DNA of 64,000 nt from Rikenella sp031551865 (GCA_031551865.1 JAVBMY010000004.1:277364-341363); one strand, 5' to 3'. Counted from the first letter of the stretch, positions 43,328 to 52,309 are shown. The notes: a model not told the origin generated them from the sequence alone. A program made the numbers and translations.

Positions 43328-43640
43328 AACGGTTCCCCGCAACACGCCAATGCGTCGCAGGGGACGAGGTACCGGAAAACCCAATGGTTACACCGGCTGC
43401 CGAAGAGGGAATGCCGTGTAAGTCGGCAACAGTTCCCGCTGCTGTAAGTTCCCGGGGCCCCGCGAGGGAGCCCGGATACGAACGAGGCAAGGCCCGCTTT
43501 TTGCCCTGTACCCCAGTGCAAAACCAGCGAAAGCCCCCTCCAGAAAACGTATCGGTTTTTGGATTTCTGCCACTGTTGCCCCGTCTGCCGGGGCGGCGGG
43601 AAGGCCCGGAAACAGGAACAAGTCAGAAGACCTGCCTTTG
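43328..43640 (+). promoter_or_regulatory. Cobalamin (B12) riboswitch
   Basis: Conserved parts appear in order: AAGAGGGAATGCCGTG near 43400, CAGTTCCCGCTGCTGTAAG at about 43431-43449, the B12 box GCCACTG at 43569-43575, a GCCCCGTCTGCCGGGGC hairpin, and the 3' block AGTCAGAAGACCTGCC at 43621-43636. Together these form the adenosylcobalamin-type aptamer. It lies directly before a TonB receptor gene and should shut it down when B12 is plentiful. The first 55 nt (hairpin GGTTCCCCGC / GGGGACGAGGTACC) are extra to the usual core. The exact 5' edge is uncertain. Confidence 0.92.
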
Positions 43641-43987
43641 CAACCACAACAAAAACCACAGTGTTTTGCAACCTACGGTGAAATAGGTTGGGGTCAAAGG
43701 GGCAGTTCTTCCCTCTGCACACAAAACGAAGCGGCCGCCTTCAAAGAGCAAGCGTGATTCTCGCCACGCTCTGGCAAGGCAAAGATGCAAATTCCGTCGA
43801 AACGCCCGGAGCAAAACTCCCGCAACACCACCCGGAAAAGCACAAAGCGCCGCTGACCAGAAGCAGACATCTCCCCGTTTTCCTCTCGTATCATCTACTG
43901 TTCTTGCAGACCGGCAGGCCTCCCCGGGCCCGTGTCGTGTTGCGCGCGGCAGTTGCCTGCACGCTGTGGTTCGATTCAGAACCGAAA

Positions 43988-46078
43988 ATGTTACGACTGT
44001 CACCATATCTCTTGTTTTTCGCAAGCCTGCCGGCCATCACCACAACGTGCCCGCGGGCCCTCGCATCGGTTTCCCGGCCTGCCGTTAGCGAACCTGCGAT
44101 TGCTGCATCGGCAGGCAAGTCCGCAATCATCCGCGAAGAAGAGGCGCCCCGGCGCATTTACAATGCCGAGGCGGTGACCGTGACCACCGCAAGGGAGCTG
44201 AAAAACAGCGCCGTCACACGCACAGCCATCGATTCTGCCAGCATGGCGCGTGAACGGGGCCGCTCGCTGGCTGATCTGCTGGGCGACGGCTCCCCCCTTT
44301 TCGTGCGTACCAGCAGCAGCGGCGCACCGGCCACCGTATCGTTCCGCGGTGCCGCCGCCTCGCACACCCGCATCGAATGGAACGGCATCGGCATCGACAA
44401 CCCGATGAACGGCGAAACCGATTTCTCGCGCATCCCCCTTTGGTTCGCCGACCGCGTGGAACTGCTGTACGGCGGCAGTTCGCTGCAGAACGGCGCCGGG
44501 GCGCTCGGCGGCAGCATCCTGTTAGGCACTACCCCGCGCTGGGACCGGGCCCTATACGGCGAGGTCTCGCAAGACATCGGTAGTTTCTCGACCTACCGCA
44601 CCTTCGCTTCGGTGGGCAGCAGCGGCAAGAAGTTCCATGCCCGGGGCCGCTATTTCTACGAGAGTTCGCGCAACGATTTCGAATACCTTAACACGGCCAT
44701 TCCCCCTTTCGCCGTCGAACGGCAGAAACAAGCCTTCTACTGGAACCAGGGAGTCGCCGCCGACCTGAATTTCCGCGCCCCTCGCGAACACTACCTCACA
44801 CTGAACCTGTGGTGGCAGGAGGGCCTCCGTTCGTTCCCGCCCGTGATCTCGTACGAAGGGAACGGCCGCAACGAATCGCGGCGCGACCGCACGCTGAACG
44901 CCGTACTGAAATGGCAAAAGTTCGGTACGGCGGGCCTTGCCGCCAAGCCCTATAAATCCGAACTGCTCGTGGGGCTGAGTGTCCCTCAAATGGACTACCG
45001 GCAACAGACCAACGTTGGCTCCGGCATGCGCGACATCATCGACTCGCACAGCAAAGCCCAAAGTTTTTACAACAAATACAGTTTCGAGATCGACCTCTCG
45101 GCTAAAACCGTGCTGCGCCTACTAGCCAACGCCAACTTCTACGACGTCAGCTCGCTCGACCGTGTCCGAAGCGAAGGATACAGCGCCCGGCGCACCGAAC
45201 TCGGCCTGACGGCGGCGGTATACCATCGCTTCGGTCAACGGCTGAACACCTACCTGCTGTTGCGCGGCGAATACGCCGACGACACGTTCACTCCGCTGAT
45301 TCCTTCGGCCGGGGCCGAATACGGGCTCATCGACCGCGGCGCGCACTACCTGGGCCTGCACCTGAATGCCACCCGCAACTACCACCGCCCCACCCTCAAC
45401 GACCTCTACTGGCGCCCCGGAGGAAACCCCAACCTGCTGCCCGAAGAGGGGGTCACGGGCGACTTCGGACTGGCGTATAGCGGCCAGGCGAATGCGCTTA
45501 GCTTCAACGTCTCGGTGAACGGCTATATGTCCCGGATCGATCACTGGATTCTCTGGCTTCCCGTGGGTCAGAGCGCCTTCTGGTCGGCGCAGAACCTGCG
45601 TCAGGTGTTCGCCCGCGGAATCGAAGCACTCGCCAAGGCCAAATGGCAGGCGCCACACAGTCTCTGGCACGCCAACCTGACCGCCAACTACGCCTACACC
45701 CGCACCACCAACCAAGAAGCCCTGAGCCCCGGCGACCAGTCGGCCGGCAAGCAATTGCCCTACATCCCCATCCACAAAGCCACCGCCACCGCCGAGATCG
45801 CCTACGGCAATTACTATTTCAATTACCGCTGGAACTACGTCAGCGAGCGTTTCACGACCACCAGCAACGTATCGCAATACAGGCTCCCCGCCTATTCGCT
45901 CTTTGGGCTAGCCATCGGCGGCAGCGTACCACTGACCCGGCCTGCCCGCCGCTCAGACGGGCTCCGCGCCGAGGCCGAACTGCGGATCGACACCCTGTTC
46001 GACACCGACTACCAGGCCGTGTTGTGGCGCCCCATGCCGGGCCGCAACTACACCGCGCGGCTGCGACTGGTCTTCTAA
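43988..46078 (+). CDS. btuB: BtuB-type TonB-dependent receptor
   Basis: From MLRLSPYLLFFASLP (43988) it has 696 aa: signal peptide to about residue 28, a plug domain (about 60-175; LGDGSPLFVRTSSSGAPATVSFRG and NGIGIDNPMNG) and a 22-strand-type barrel ending RLRLVF. It should carry cobalamin across the outer membrane with TonB energy. The assignment to B12 comes from the riboswitch and the BtuG-like partner. The frame is open back to 43688, but those 100 codons are not like a signal peptide, so a leader of about 350 nt separates riboswitch and start. Confidence 0.9.
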   Translation: MLRLSPYLLFFASLPAITTTCPRALASVSRPAVSEPAIAASAGKSAIIREEEAPRRIYNAEAVTVTTARELKNSAVTRTAIDSASMARERGRSLADLLGDGSPLFVRTSSSGAPATVSFRGAAASHTRIEWNGIGIDNPMNGETDFSRIPLWFADRVELLYGGSSLQNGAGALGGSILLGTTPRWDRALYGEVSQDIGSFSTYRTFASVGSSGKKFHARGRYFYESSRNDFEYLNTAIPPFAVERQKQAFYWNQGVAADLNFRAPREHYLTLNLWWQEGLRSFPPVISYEGNGRNESRRDRTLNAVLKWQKFGTAGLAAKPYKSELLVGLSVPQMDYRQQTNVGSGMRDIIDSHSKAQSFYNKYSFEIDLSAKTVLRLLANANFYDVSSLDRVRSEGYSARRTELGLTAAVYHRFGQRLNTYLLLRGEYADDTFTPLIPSAGAEYGLIDRGAHYLGLHLNATRNYHRPTLNDLYWRPGGNPNLLPEEGVTGDFGLAYSGQANALSFNVSVNGYMSRIDHWILWLPVGQSAFWSAQNLRQVFARGIEALAKAKWQAPHSLWHANLTANYAYTRTTNQEALSPGDQSAGKQLPYIPIHKATATAEIAYGNYYFNYRWNYVSERFTTTSNVSQYRLPAYSLFGLAIGGSVPLTRPARRSDGLRAEAELRIDTLFDTDYQAVLWRPMPGRNYTARLRLVF

Positions 46079-46086
46079 CTCATGCC

Positions 46087-46119
46087 CATATGTCATCCTG
46101 AGGCGCGAGCCGAAGGATA
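46087..46119. repeat. Single REPIN-like half-arm
   Basis: TATGTCATCCTGAGGCGCGA and onward matches the left arm of the dispersed family, but I find no matching right arm before the next gene. Confidence 0.5.
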
Positions 46120-46164
46120 TCGGGTAGATCGAAAGAACAAATTAACCTAACATAATAAACCACT

Positions 46165-47265
46165 ATGAAAACAACAGGAAAACTATTACTGACCCTCGGC
46201 CTTGCCGCCGCGGCCTTCACCGGTTGCAAGAAAGACGACTACCATGCCGGACCCGGCGAGAACGCCCGACACGGCGTATTCGTTTGCAATCAGGGCGTGT
46301 TCAATCAAAACAACGCCTCGATCTCGTTCTACGACCCGGCAGCGGACACCGTAGCTACCAACTTCTCGTTCCTTTACAATGGCCAACCGTTCCCTGTGGG
46401 CGACGTGGCGCAGAGCATGGTCATCCACAAGGGCAAATGCTTTACTGTGGTAAATAACTCGGGCAAGATTTACGTAACCGATGCCAAGACCAACGCCCAC
46501 CTCGGCAAAATTGACGGGCTCACCTCGCCGCGCTATGTCGCCATCGTAAACGACACCAAAGCTTATGTCACCGACCTGTACAGCAACAACATCACCATCT
46601 TCAATCCGACCACGCTTGAGAAAACAGGGACGATCGCTGTGGGTGTCGGCACCGAGGCCATCGTGGTGATCGGCAACTACGCCTACACCTGCTGTTGGGA
46701 TTATATGACCGGGAATCAGGTATTCAAGATCGACACCGCCACCGACGAGATCGTGAATAATGTGACCGTAGCCCTGCAACCCAACAGCATGGCAGTAGAC
46801 CAGAGCGGTAAACTGTGGGTGCTTTCCGATGGCGCTTATGGGGCCGAGGATGCCACACTCACCCGAATCAATCCGGAAACGCTGGCCATCGAGCAGACGT
46901 TTTCTATCACGGCTGCTTTCGGGGCCGGTTCTTCGCCTTCGAAACTGTGCGCCAACGCCTACGGCAACAAGCTCTATTTCCTGAATAAGACAGCCGGATC
47001 TGCCCCCAACTGGATTGACAGCAACAGCGGGGTCTATGAAATGGAGATTACTGCCACGCAGCTTCCCTCCGAGGTAATGATCCCGGGAGGAACACGCATC
47101 TTCTACGGGTTAGGTATCGACCCTTCGGATAACACCATCTACATCAGCGATGCAGCGGATTACCAACAGCCGGGCACCGTGCTGCACTACTGTTGCAAAG
47201 GCAACCTGCTGTCGACCTTCACCGCCGGTATATCGCCGGGCGGGTTCTGCTTCAAGTTGCAATAG
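46165..47265 (+). CDS. btuG: BtuG-like surface lipoprotein (B12-binding beta-propeller)
   Basis: This 366-aa protein has a lipoprotein signal (FTGC, Cys20) followed by KKDD, a lipoprotein-export signal that sends it to the outer face in Bacteroidetes. The rest is a YncE-like seven-bladed propeller with repeats such as GKIYVTDAKTNAHLG, KAYVTDLYSNNITIFNPTT and GKLWVLSDGAYG. In Bacteroides thetaiotaomicron BtuG binds cobalamin very tightly and caps BtuB; the position 86 nt after btuB under a B12 riboswitch supports the same role. The family could in principle bind another ligand. Confidence 0.88.
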   Translation: MKTTGKLLLTLGLAAAAFTGCKKDDYHAGPGENARHGVFVCNQGVFNQNNASISFYDPAADTVATNFSFLYNGQPFPVGDVAQSMVIHKGKCFTVVNNSGKIYVTDAKTNAHLGKIDGLTSPRYVAIVNDTKAYVTDLYSNNITIFNPTTLEKTGTIAVGVGTEAIVVIGNYAYTCCWDYMTGNQVFKIDTATDEIVNNVTVALQPNSMAVDQSGKLWVLSDGAYGAEDATLTRINPETLAIEQTFSITAAFGAGSSPSKLCANAYGNKLYFLNKTAGSAPNWIDSNSGVYEMEITATQLPSEVMIPGGTRIFYGLGIDPSDNTIYISDAADYQQPGTVLHYCCKGNLLSTFTAGISPGGFCFKLQ

Positions 47266-47293
47266 CCTTACCCCTCTCGTCATGGCGAGAAAA

Positions 47294-47361
47294 ATATAGC
47301 GGTACGCCGAAACAGCCCTGCGCCGAAAGGAATCGGGCATAGGCTTACCTTACCGCTATAT
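47294..47361 (+). terminator. Inverted repeat after btuG
   Basis: ATATAGCGGTA and TACCGCTATAT form an 11-bp stem over a 46-nt loop, 28 nt after the btuG stop. It may be a weak terminator. Confidence 0.4.
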
Positions 47362-47365
47362 ATAG

Positions 47366-47520
47366 TACCCTTTGTTATCCCCCGTTGGCGGCGGGTGGAA
47401 ACGAACCGCAGGCGAGTGTTACAACCCTCCGCATGGAGCGCCGGCGGACTGCCGGAATCGCTTGCACGATCCGGGTAACAAACACTCCCTAAATACAGGG
47501 AGCATGATTGCGGATAAGTA
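47366..47520 (+). repeat. Dispersed ~155-bp structured element, copy 3
   Basis: It shares GGCGAGTGT, CCGGCGGACTGCCGG and GGATAAG with copies 1 and 2. Its hairpin at 47452-47474 uses ATCG/CGAT where copy 1 uses TCGC/GCGA, so pairing is kept although the bases differ. Confidence 0.75.
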
Positions 47521-47524
47521 TTTA

Positions 47525-47556
47525 AAAAGCCGCCCTGCAAATGCAGGGCGGCTTTT
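47525..47556 (-). terminator. CoA-transferase intrinsic terminator
   Basis: AAAAGCCGCCCTGCA and its exact complement form a 15-bp stem with a 2-nt centre; on the minus strand TTTTTAAA follows, 24 nt past the stop codon. Confidence 0.8.
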
Positions 47557-47579
47557 GTGTTAGAGGGCCCGGAATCGGT

Positions 47580-48902
47580 CTATTCGCATTCGTAGCACGA
47601 CTTGATGTAGTGGTGGTGCGGGCCGAAGCGCTCGAAAGCGGCCTTGTCGAGCATCTCGCGGTGGGCGGGATTGGCCACGCTGATGATCAGGCGGGCGCGC
47701 TCCTGCAGGGTCTTGCCGTAGAGGTCGACGGCACCGTATTCGGTCACGAACCAGTGCATGTGGGCGCGCGTGGTCACCACACCTGCGCCTTCGGAGAGCA
47801 TCGGGGATATCTTGCTCAACCCCTTGTTCGTAGACGAGGGCATGGCGATAATGGCCTTGCCGTCCTGCGAAAGCGACGCCCCGTAGATGAAGTCGACCTG
47901 CCCGCCCACGCCCGAATAGTGTTTCGGGCCGAGCGAGTCGGCGCAGATCTGGCCTGTGAGGTCAACCTGCAAGGCCGAGTTGATGGCCGTCACCCTGGAG
48001 TTCTTGGAAATAATGAACGGGTCGTTGGTGTAAGCCACATCTTTCATAAGCACGGCGGGGTTATCGTCGATGAAGTCATATACCCGCTGGGAACCCATTA
48101 GGAACGTGGACACCATTTTACCTTTGTCGATGCTTTTGTTGGCACCGTTGATCACGCCTTTCTCGACGAGCGGCAACACGCCGTCGGCAAACATTTCGGT
48201 GTGGATACCGAGGTTCTTGTGGCTGCCGAGCTGGGCAAGCACGGCGTTGGGGATGGCGCCGATGCCCATCTGCAGGCAGGCTCCGTCTTCGATCAGTGCG
48301 GCGCAGTGCTTGCCGATGGCCACTTCGATGTCGGTGGGCTCGGTGAAGTGGGCCTCTTCGAGGGGTTCGTCGTTGGCGCAGAAGATATCGATCATCGAAG
48401 CGGGGATCATTGCATCGCCGAACGCGCGGGGCACGTATTTGTTGATCACGGCGATCACGTGGTCAGCGCATTCTACAGCGGCCAGCGTGGCGTCGACCGA
48501 CGTGCCGAGCGACACGAAACCGTGCTTATCGGGGGGAGACACCTGGATCATCGCCACGTTGATCGGCAGCGCGCCGCAGCGGTAGAGTTTCTGGGTCTCG
48601 CTCAGGAACACGGGGATGTAGTCGGCGAACCCGGCCTGGGTCTGCTTGCGCAGGTTGCCGCCCACGAAGAACTGGTCGGCCTGGAAAATGCCGGCATATT
48701 TTTCGTCGGCATAGGGGGCCGGGCCTTCGGTGTGGAGGTGGTGGATGTGCACGTCCTTGAGTTCGCCGCGGTCGCCGCGCTTCATCAGCGCCTCGATCAG
48801 CGTGTGGGGGGCTGTGGCCACCGAGCTCAGGTGGATGTGGTCGCCGCTTTTTACAACTTTGACGGCCTCGTCGGGGGTCACGATCTTGATGGTGTGATTC
48901 AT
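47580..48902 (-). CDS. Acetyl-CoA hydrolase/transferase family CoA-transferase
   Basis: This 440-aa cytosolic enzyme resembles 4-hydroxybutyrate CoA-transferase (AbfT/Cat2) and butyryl-CoA:acetate CoA-transferase. The catalytic glutamate is expected at Glu236 in GIHTEMFADG, and the CoA-binding GVGGQVDFIYGA lies at about 342-353. It would swap CoA between acetate and a short-chain acyl group, fitting a fermenter that excretes acetate, succinate, butyrate or propionate. The exact acyl substrate cannot be read from sequence. Single gene with its own terminator. Confidence 0.88.
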   Translation of the reverse strand: MNHTIKIVTPDEAVKVVKSGDHIHLSSVATAPHTLIEALMKRGDRGELKDVHIHHLHTEGPAPYADEKYAGIFQADQFFVGGNLRKQTQAGFADYIPVFLSETQKLYRCGALPINVAMIQVSPPDKHGFVSLGTSVDATLAAVECADHVIAVINKYVPRAFGDAMIPASMIDIFCANDEPLEEAHFTEPTDIEVAIGKHCAALIEDGACLQMGIGAIPNAVLAQLGSHKNLGIHTEMFADGVLPLVEKGVINGANKSIDKGKMVSTFLMGSQRVYDFIDDNPAVLMKDVAYTNDPFIISKNSRVTAINSALQVDLTGQICADSLGPKHYSGVGGQVDFIYGASLSQDGKAIIAMPSSTNKGLSKISPMLSEGAGVVTTRAHMHWFVTEYGAVDLYGKTLQERARLIISVANPAHREMLDKAAFERFGPHHHYIKSCYECE

Positions 48903-49062
48903 GGGTATATGGTTGATTTTGTATTTTGGTTTTTATTGTAATACGCTTTGTTGCACTTCTATTCTATTGACCTTGAACAGGGCGATACTGCCCACGCGGA
49001 TGTGGCAGAGAGACGGGGGTGGCCCCTGTCGTCCCGAAAACGGACGGCTCAAACCCGGCAAT

Positions 49063-49536
49063 CTACCAACGATCTTTGTTGTATGTCCTGGGCTTGGGGT
49101 ATGGGTGGTACTCGGTAGTGGAATTGCCACCCCAAAGGTATTGGAGCTGCTGCCCGTTACGTCCGAAAGGCGGATACGCCGGAGTTCCTGCATCCATATA
49201 GGGGGTTGTGGAGGGGTCATAGGGCCTGTAGGTATAGGATGGCAACCCTCCCTCAAAAATCCAGGAGGTGAATGAGGTTACGGTCTCCCAGTTTTTTGCG
49301 GTTTTCGCAGCCTGGCGCTGTTCGTTGCGCACACGATCCATAGCCCGGTCGATTTGTTCCCTATAACTTAGGGCGTAGGAGGTCGACGGGGGAGGTGTCC
49401 CTTCGGGAGCCCGATAATTGATTAATGCGGCACGAACTGAAAGCTGTTGGGCCTTGGCTTGGTCACAGCCAACCGTCGTTAAAGCAAACACTGCGGCAAA
49501 CGATGCTGCGGCGAAGATAAGCGTTTGTCTTTTCAT
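49063..49536 (-). CDS. Secreted hypothetical protein, Pro/Tyr-rich C-terminus
   Basis: This 157-aa protein starts MKRQTLIFAAASFAAVF with a signal peptide that may be cut after AKA (residue 29) or lipidated at Cys24. The middle is a helical, Arg-rich stretch (YREQIDRAMDRVRNEQRQAAK). Residues 95-157 are rich in Tyr, Pro, Gly and Asn (YTYRPYDPSTTPYMDAG). I do not recognise a family. It is likely periplasmic or surface exposed. Isolated between the CoA-transferase and the S41 peptidase. Confidence 0.6.
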   Translation of the reverse strand: MKRQTLIFAAASFAAVFALTTVGCDQAKAQQLSVRAALINYRAPEGTPPPSTSYALSYREQIDRAMDRVRNEQRQAAKTAKNWETVTSFTSWIFEGGLPSYTYRPYDPSTTPYMDAGTPAYPPFGRNGQQLQYLWGGNSTTEYHPYPKPRTYNKDRW

Positions 49537-49639
49537 AAGTGGGGGTTCATGTAAATTACAACTGAACGTTTTGATTAGCGAAGGTGCGGCCGTTTTGCAC
49601 GGCCGGTTCCGGGTGTGAAACCGAAGAATAGGAATCTAT

Positions 49640-51016
49640 TCATTGTCCGACGGCGGCGATCAGCTCCAAGGCTTTTGTCATGGCCTGTTCGGCGGACACT
49701 TCGACGTCGGGATAGACGCCGTGAAACTGCTTGCCATTGGAGCCATAGCCTGTAAATTTCTTAAACGAGACCCCGTAATCTATCTTCGTATTGGGTAGCT
49801 TCAAATAGCACACGTCGCCGAATGAGTCTATGAGCCCTCCCGTTTCTTCGCCCACAATGGTTCCCATCTTAAAATAATGGAAGGCCCACGCAAAGTCAGC
49901 GGCCGACGAAAAGCTGCGATTACCGGTCAACAAATAGACCTTACCCGTATATCGCAAGGGGTTATCACGCAAAGGATTAAGCTCCTCGACAGCGTAGTGT
50001 ATGATCTCACCTTCCTTGACATTCTCTTCGTAGCCTTTAGCTTTAAAGCGGCTCACTTTGACATCGACCTCGCCATACTGTTTGAACGGAACGGGCGATA
50101 TATACTGGAAAAATTCGTCTCCGATGGCAGAATTCCCGCCGCCGTTGTTACGGATGTCGATAACCAGGTTCCCGATGTTGCGTTCTTTCAACACGGTGAA
50201 AGTGCTGTCCAGGAAGGGACGCACCTGGTCTTCTCCTTTAAAATTCCGGAAATCGATCACGGCCACATTTGCTGCCGTATCCACCTTTGCTAATTCGTAG
50301 TAATATTGACGTTGGGGTGACGCGGGAGGTTCCGCCTCTCTTCGCTGGCGGAATATTTCGGCGAATGTGAGAAACGAAACCGCCGGGGTTGTCTTCGTAT
50401 GGGTATTCCCCTGCGGATCGCGGTACACTATGTCGAATTCATCGGCCGGATACAGCGAATACATCAAGAAGATAAAATGCTGATAATTAAGAGACTCCAA
50501 GCGAAAATTGAATTGTTCCCCGCTGAAATAGCTCGCCATCCGCTCTATGATCGTCCGCGTAGCAATCCCGTTGATACTCAATATACGGGATTTTACCGGG
50601 ATCGTATTTTCGAGGGAGGAACCGTCCAGGATGACCACGACCGAAGTGTCCCTTTTCTCTATCATCACAGCATACGGAAATAACAACGAGTTTTGCGTAA
50701 GCCTGTCGTCCGGAATAAAATACACTCCCGTATGCCCGTCGCCGAGCGAGGCCGTAAGGGGAGCTATTTCGAGATAGAATTCGCTCCGGGTCATCGAGTC
50801 GCGCAGCCCGGCTTTCACTCGGGCGACCTCTTTGTAGAACTGCTTTTTCTTGACTACCGTATATGGATCGGGATGCACCTCTTCGATGGTACTGACCAAT
50901 GTATCGAGGTCGGCGACCAGCGCGGCGCGCGAAAAGCGTTGCTGCGCCACGGCGGCCTGTAATCCCAGGACGGCGATGGCGACTGTCAAAAATGTGGTGA
51001 CGAATAGTTTTTTCAT
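49640..51016 (-). CDS. S41-family (tail-specific) peptidase
   Basis: This 458-aa exported protease has a signal peptide ending AVAQQ (about residue 25). An N-terminal helical region and a degenerate PDZ-like segment (about 110-200) precede the S41 core: LVIDIRNNGGGNSAIGDEF (about 283-301), the likely nucleophile serine in GNRSFSSAADFAWA (about 366-379) and VGEETGGLIDSFGD. The lysine of the CtpA dyad is not evident, as in tricorn-like S41 members. Substrate unknown. A G9 tract and a 10-bp inverted repeat lie just upstream. Confidence 0.87.
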   Translation of the reverse strand: MKKLFVTTFLTVAIAVLGLQAAVAQQRFSRAALVADLDTLVSTIEEVHPDPYTVVKKKQFYKEVARVKAGLRDSMTRSEFYLEIAPLTASLGDGHTGVYFIPDDRLTQNSLLFPYAVMIEKRDTSVVVILDGSSLENTIPVKSRILSINGIATRTIIERMASYFSGEQFNFRLESLNYQHFIFLMYSLYPADEFDIVYRDPQGNTHTKTTPAVSFLTFAEIFRQRREAEPPASPQRQYYYELAKVDTAANVAVIDFRNFKGEDQVRPFLDSTFTVLKERNIGNLVIDIRNNGGGNSAIGDEFFQYISPVPFKQYGEVDVKVSRFKAKGYEENVKEGEIIHYAVEELNPLRDNPLRYTGKVYLLTGNRSFSSAADFAWAFHYFKMGTIVGEETGGLIDSFGDVCYLKLPNTKIDYGVSFKKFTGYGSNGKQFHGVYPDVEVSAEQAMTKALELIAAVGQ

Positions 51017-51022
51017 AGTGTT

Positions 51023-51077
51023 TTATGTTTTAGCGGATGAATATCCCTTAAAACATAAGACGTTGCCCGGGGGGGGG
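51023..51077 (-). promoter_or_regulatory. Inverted repeat and G9 tract upstream of the S41 peptidase
   Basis: TTATGTTTTA (51023-51032) and TAAAACATAA (51049-51058) lie within 45 nt of the start codon and could be an operator or a 5' UTR hairpin. Nine consecutive G (51069-51077, C on the coding strand) follow; such tracts slip in length. Confidence 0.45.
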
Positions 51078-51091
51078 TCGGATTTGTTTTT

Positions 51092-51115
51092 CTGCGCGGT
51101 CGGGCGCAGTTTTTT
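51092..51115 (+). terminator. Short hairpin with T6
   Basis: CTGCGC, loop GGTCGG, GCGCAG, then TTTTTT on the plus strand. No plus-strand gene lies upstream, so it may belong to the repeat-rich gap rather than end a transcript. Confidence 0.4.
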
Positions 51116-51120
51116 ATTCG

Positions 51121-51148
51121 TGTCATCCTGAGCGGAGCGAAGGATCTT
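51121..51148. repeat. Single REPIN-like half-arm
   Basis: TGTCATCCTGAGCGGAGCGA then AGGATCTT is the left arm of the dispersed family without a partner nearby. Confidence 0.55.
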
Positions 51149-51169
51149 GGCAGATTATCATTCTTTGCG

Positions 51170-51242
51170 GTCGGGCGCATGCGCCCGACGGTTGAGCATT
51201 TCGCAATTTTACCGGTTCGCGGTAACGCGAACCGGTAAAATT
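51170..51242. repeat. Two adjacent perfect palindromes
   Basis: GTCGGGCGCATGCGCCCGAC (51170-51189) is self-complementary. 51201-51242 is a perfect 19-bp inverted repeat with loop GTAA, of which the core is CAATTTTACCGGTTCGCG. Both lie in the 318-nt gap after the deoxyhypusine synthase-like gene, on its downstream side. Confidence 0.7.
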
Positions 51243-51334
51243 GCCGAGGGTATCGCGCTCAAGCCGCGCGGGCTGGGCCAGAGGCCCTTTTTCCCCATCC
51301 AGACCACGCGGCAAAACCGGGTGCGCGGACGCAC

Positions 51335-52309
51335 CTACCAACCCAGTATCCACGCGAACACCAGCGGGGCGACGATCGTGGCGTCGGACTCGATGATGAA
51401 CTTCGGGGTGTCGATGTCGAGCTTGCCCCAGGTGATCTTCTCGTTAGGCACAGCGCCGGAGTACGAGCCGTACGAGGTGGTGGAATCCGAAATCTGGCAA
51501 AAATAGGCCCAGAAAGGCACGTCGGTCCATTCGAGGTCCTGGTACATCATCGGCACCACGCAGATCGGGAAGTCGCCCGAAATGCCGCCGCCGATCTGGA
51601 AGAACCCAACCCCGGCACCACCGCTGTTGGCGCGATACCACTCGGTCAGGAAGATCATCGTTTCGATACCGTTCTTGATGGTCGAGGCCTTCAGTTCGCC
51701 CTTGATCACGTACGAGGTGAAGATGTTGCCCATCGTGCTGTCTTCCCAACCCGGCACGATGATCGGCAGATTCTTTTCGCAGGCGGCCAGCATCCAGCTG
51801 TCCTTGGGGTCGATCTCGTAATATTGTTCGAGGCAGCCGCTGCGGATCAGCTGGTACATGAACTCGTAAGGCAGGTAGCGTTCGCCTTTGGCGTCGGCAG
51901 TTTTCCAAATCTTCTCGATGTGCCCCTGCAGGCGGCGGAACGCCTCTTCCTCGGGAATACAGGTGTCCGTCACGCGATTCATGTGGTTATCGAGCAGTTC
52001 GCGTTCCTGTTCGGGGGTCAGGTCGCGGTAGTTCGATACCCGTTTGTAGTGCGAGTGGGCCACCAGGTTCATCAGGTCTTCCTCAAGGTTGGCGCCGGTG
52101 CAGGTAATGATCTGCACTTTGTCCTGGCGGATCATTTCGGCCAGCGAAATGCCGAGCTCAGCGGTGCTCATCGCGCCGCCCAGGGTGATCATCATCTTGC
52201 CGCCCTTTTCGAGGTGGGCTTCGTAGCCTTGGGCCGCGTCCACGAGGGCGGCGGCGTTAAAGTGGCGGTAGTGGTGTCGGATAAACTGCGAAACAGGTCC
52301 TTTTTTCAT
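51335..52309 (-). CDS. Deoxyhypusine synthase-like protein
   Basis: Eukaryotic and archaeal deoxyhypusine synthase moves the butylamine part of spermidine to a lysine of eIF5A. Bacteria lack eIF5A, and bacterial homologues have been linked to homospermidine or other polyamine chemistry. The 324-aa protein keeps the NAD-binding GGAMSTAELG, TGANLEEDL, GAGVGFFQIGGGISGDFP and the catalytic-lysine motif TWGK (Lys296). All core motifs are present, so it should be active on spermidine. Substrate acceptor unknown. Single gene between repeat elements. Confidence 0.87.
   Translation of the reverse strand: MKKGPVSQFIRHHYRHFNAAALVDAAQGYEAHLEKGGKMMITLGGAMSTAELGISLAEMIRQDKVQIITCTGANLEEDLMNLVAHSHYKRVSNYRDLTPEQERELLDNHMNRVTDTCIPEEEAFRRLQGHIEKIWKTADAKGERYLPYEFMYQLIRSGCLEQYYEIDPKDSWMLAACEKNLPIIVPGWEDSTMGNIFTSYVIKGELKASTIKNGIETMIFLTEWYRANSGGAGVGFFQIGGGISGDFPICVVPMMYQDLEWTDVPFWAYFCQISDSTTSYGSYSGAVPNEKITWGKLDIDTPKFIIESDATIVAPLVFAWILGW

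Noticed and set aside
43688..43987. 100 extra codons before the TonB receptor
   Set aside because: They lack a signal peptide, while Met at 43988 begins one; the stretch looks like untranslated leader.
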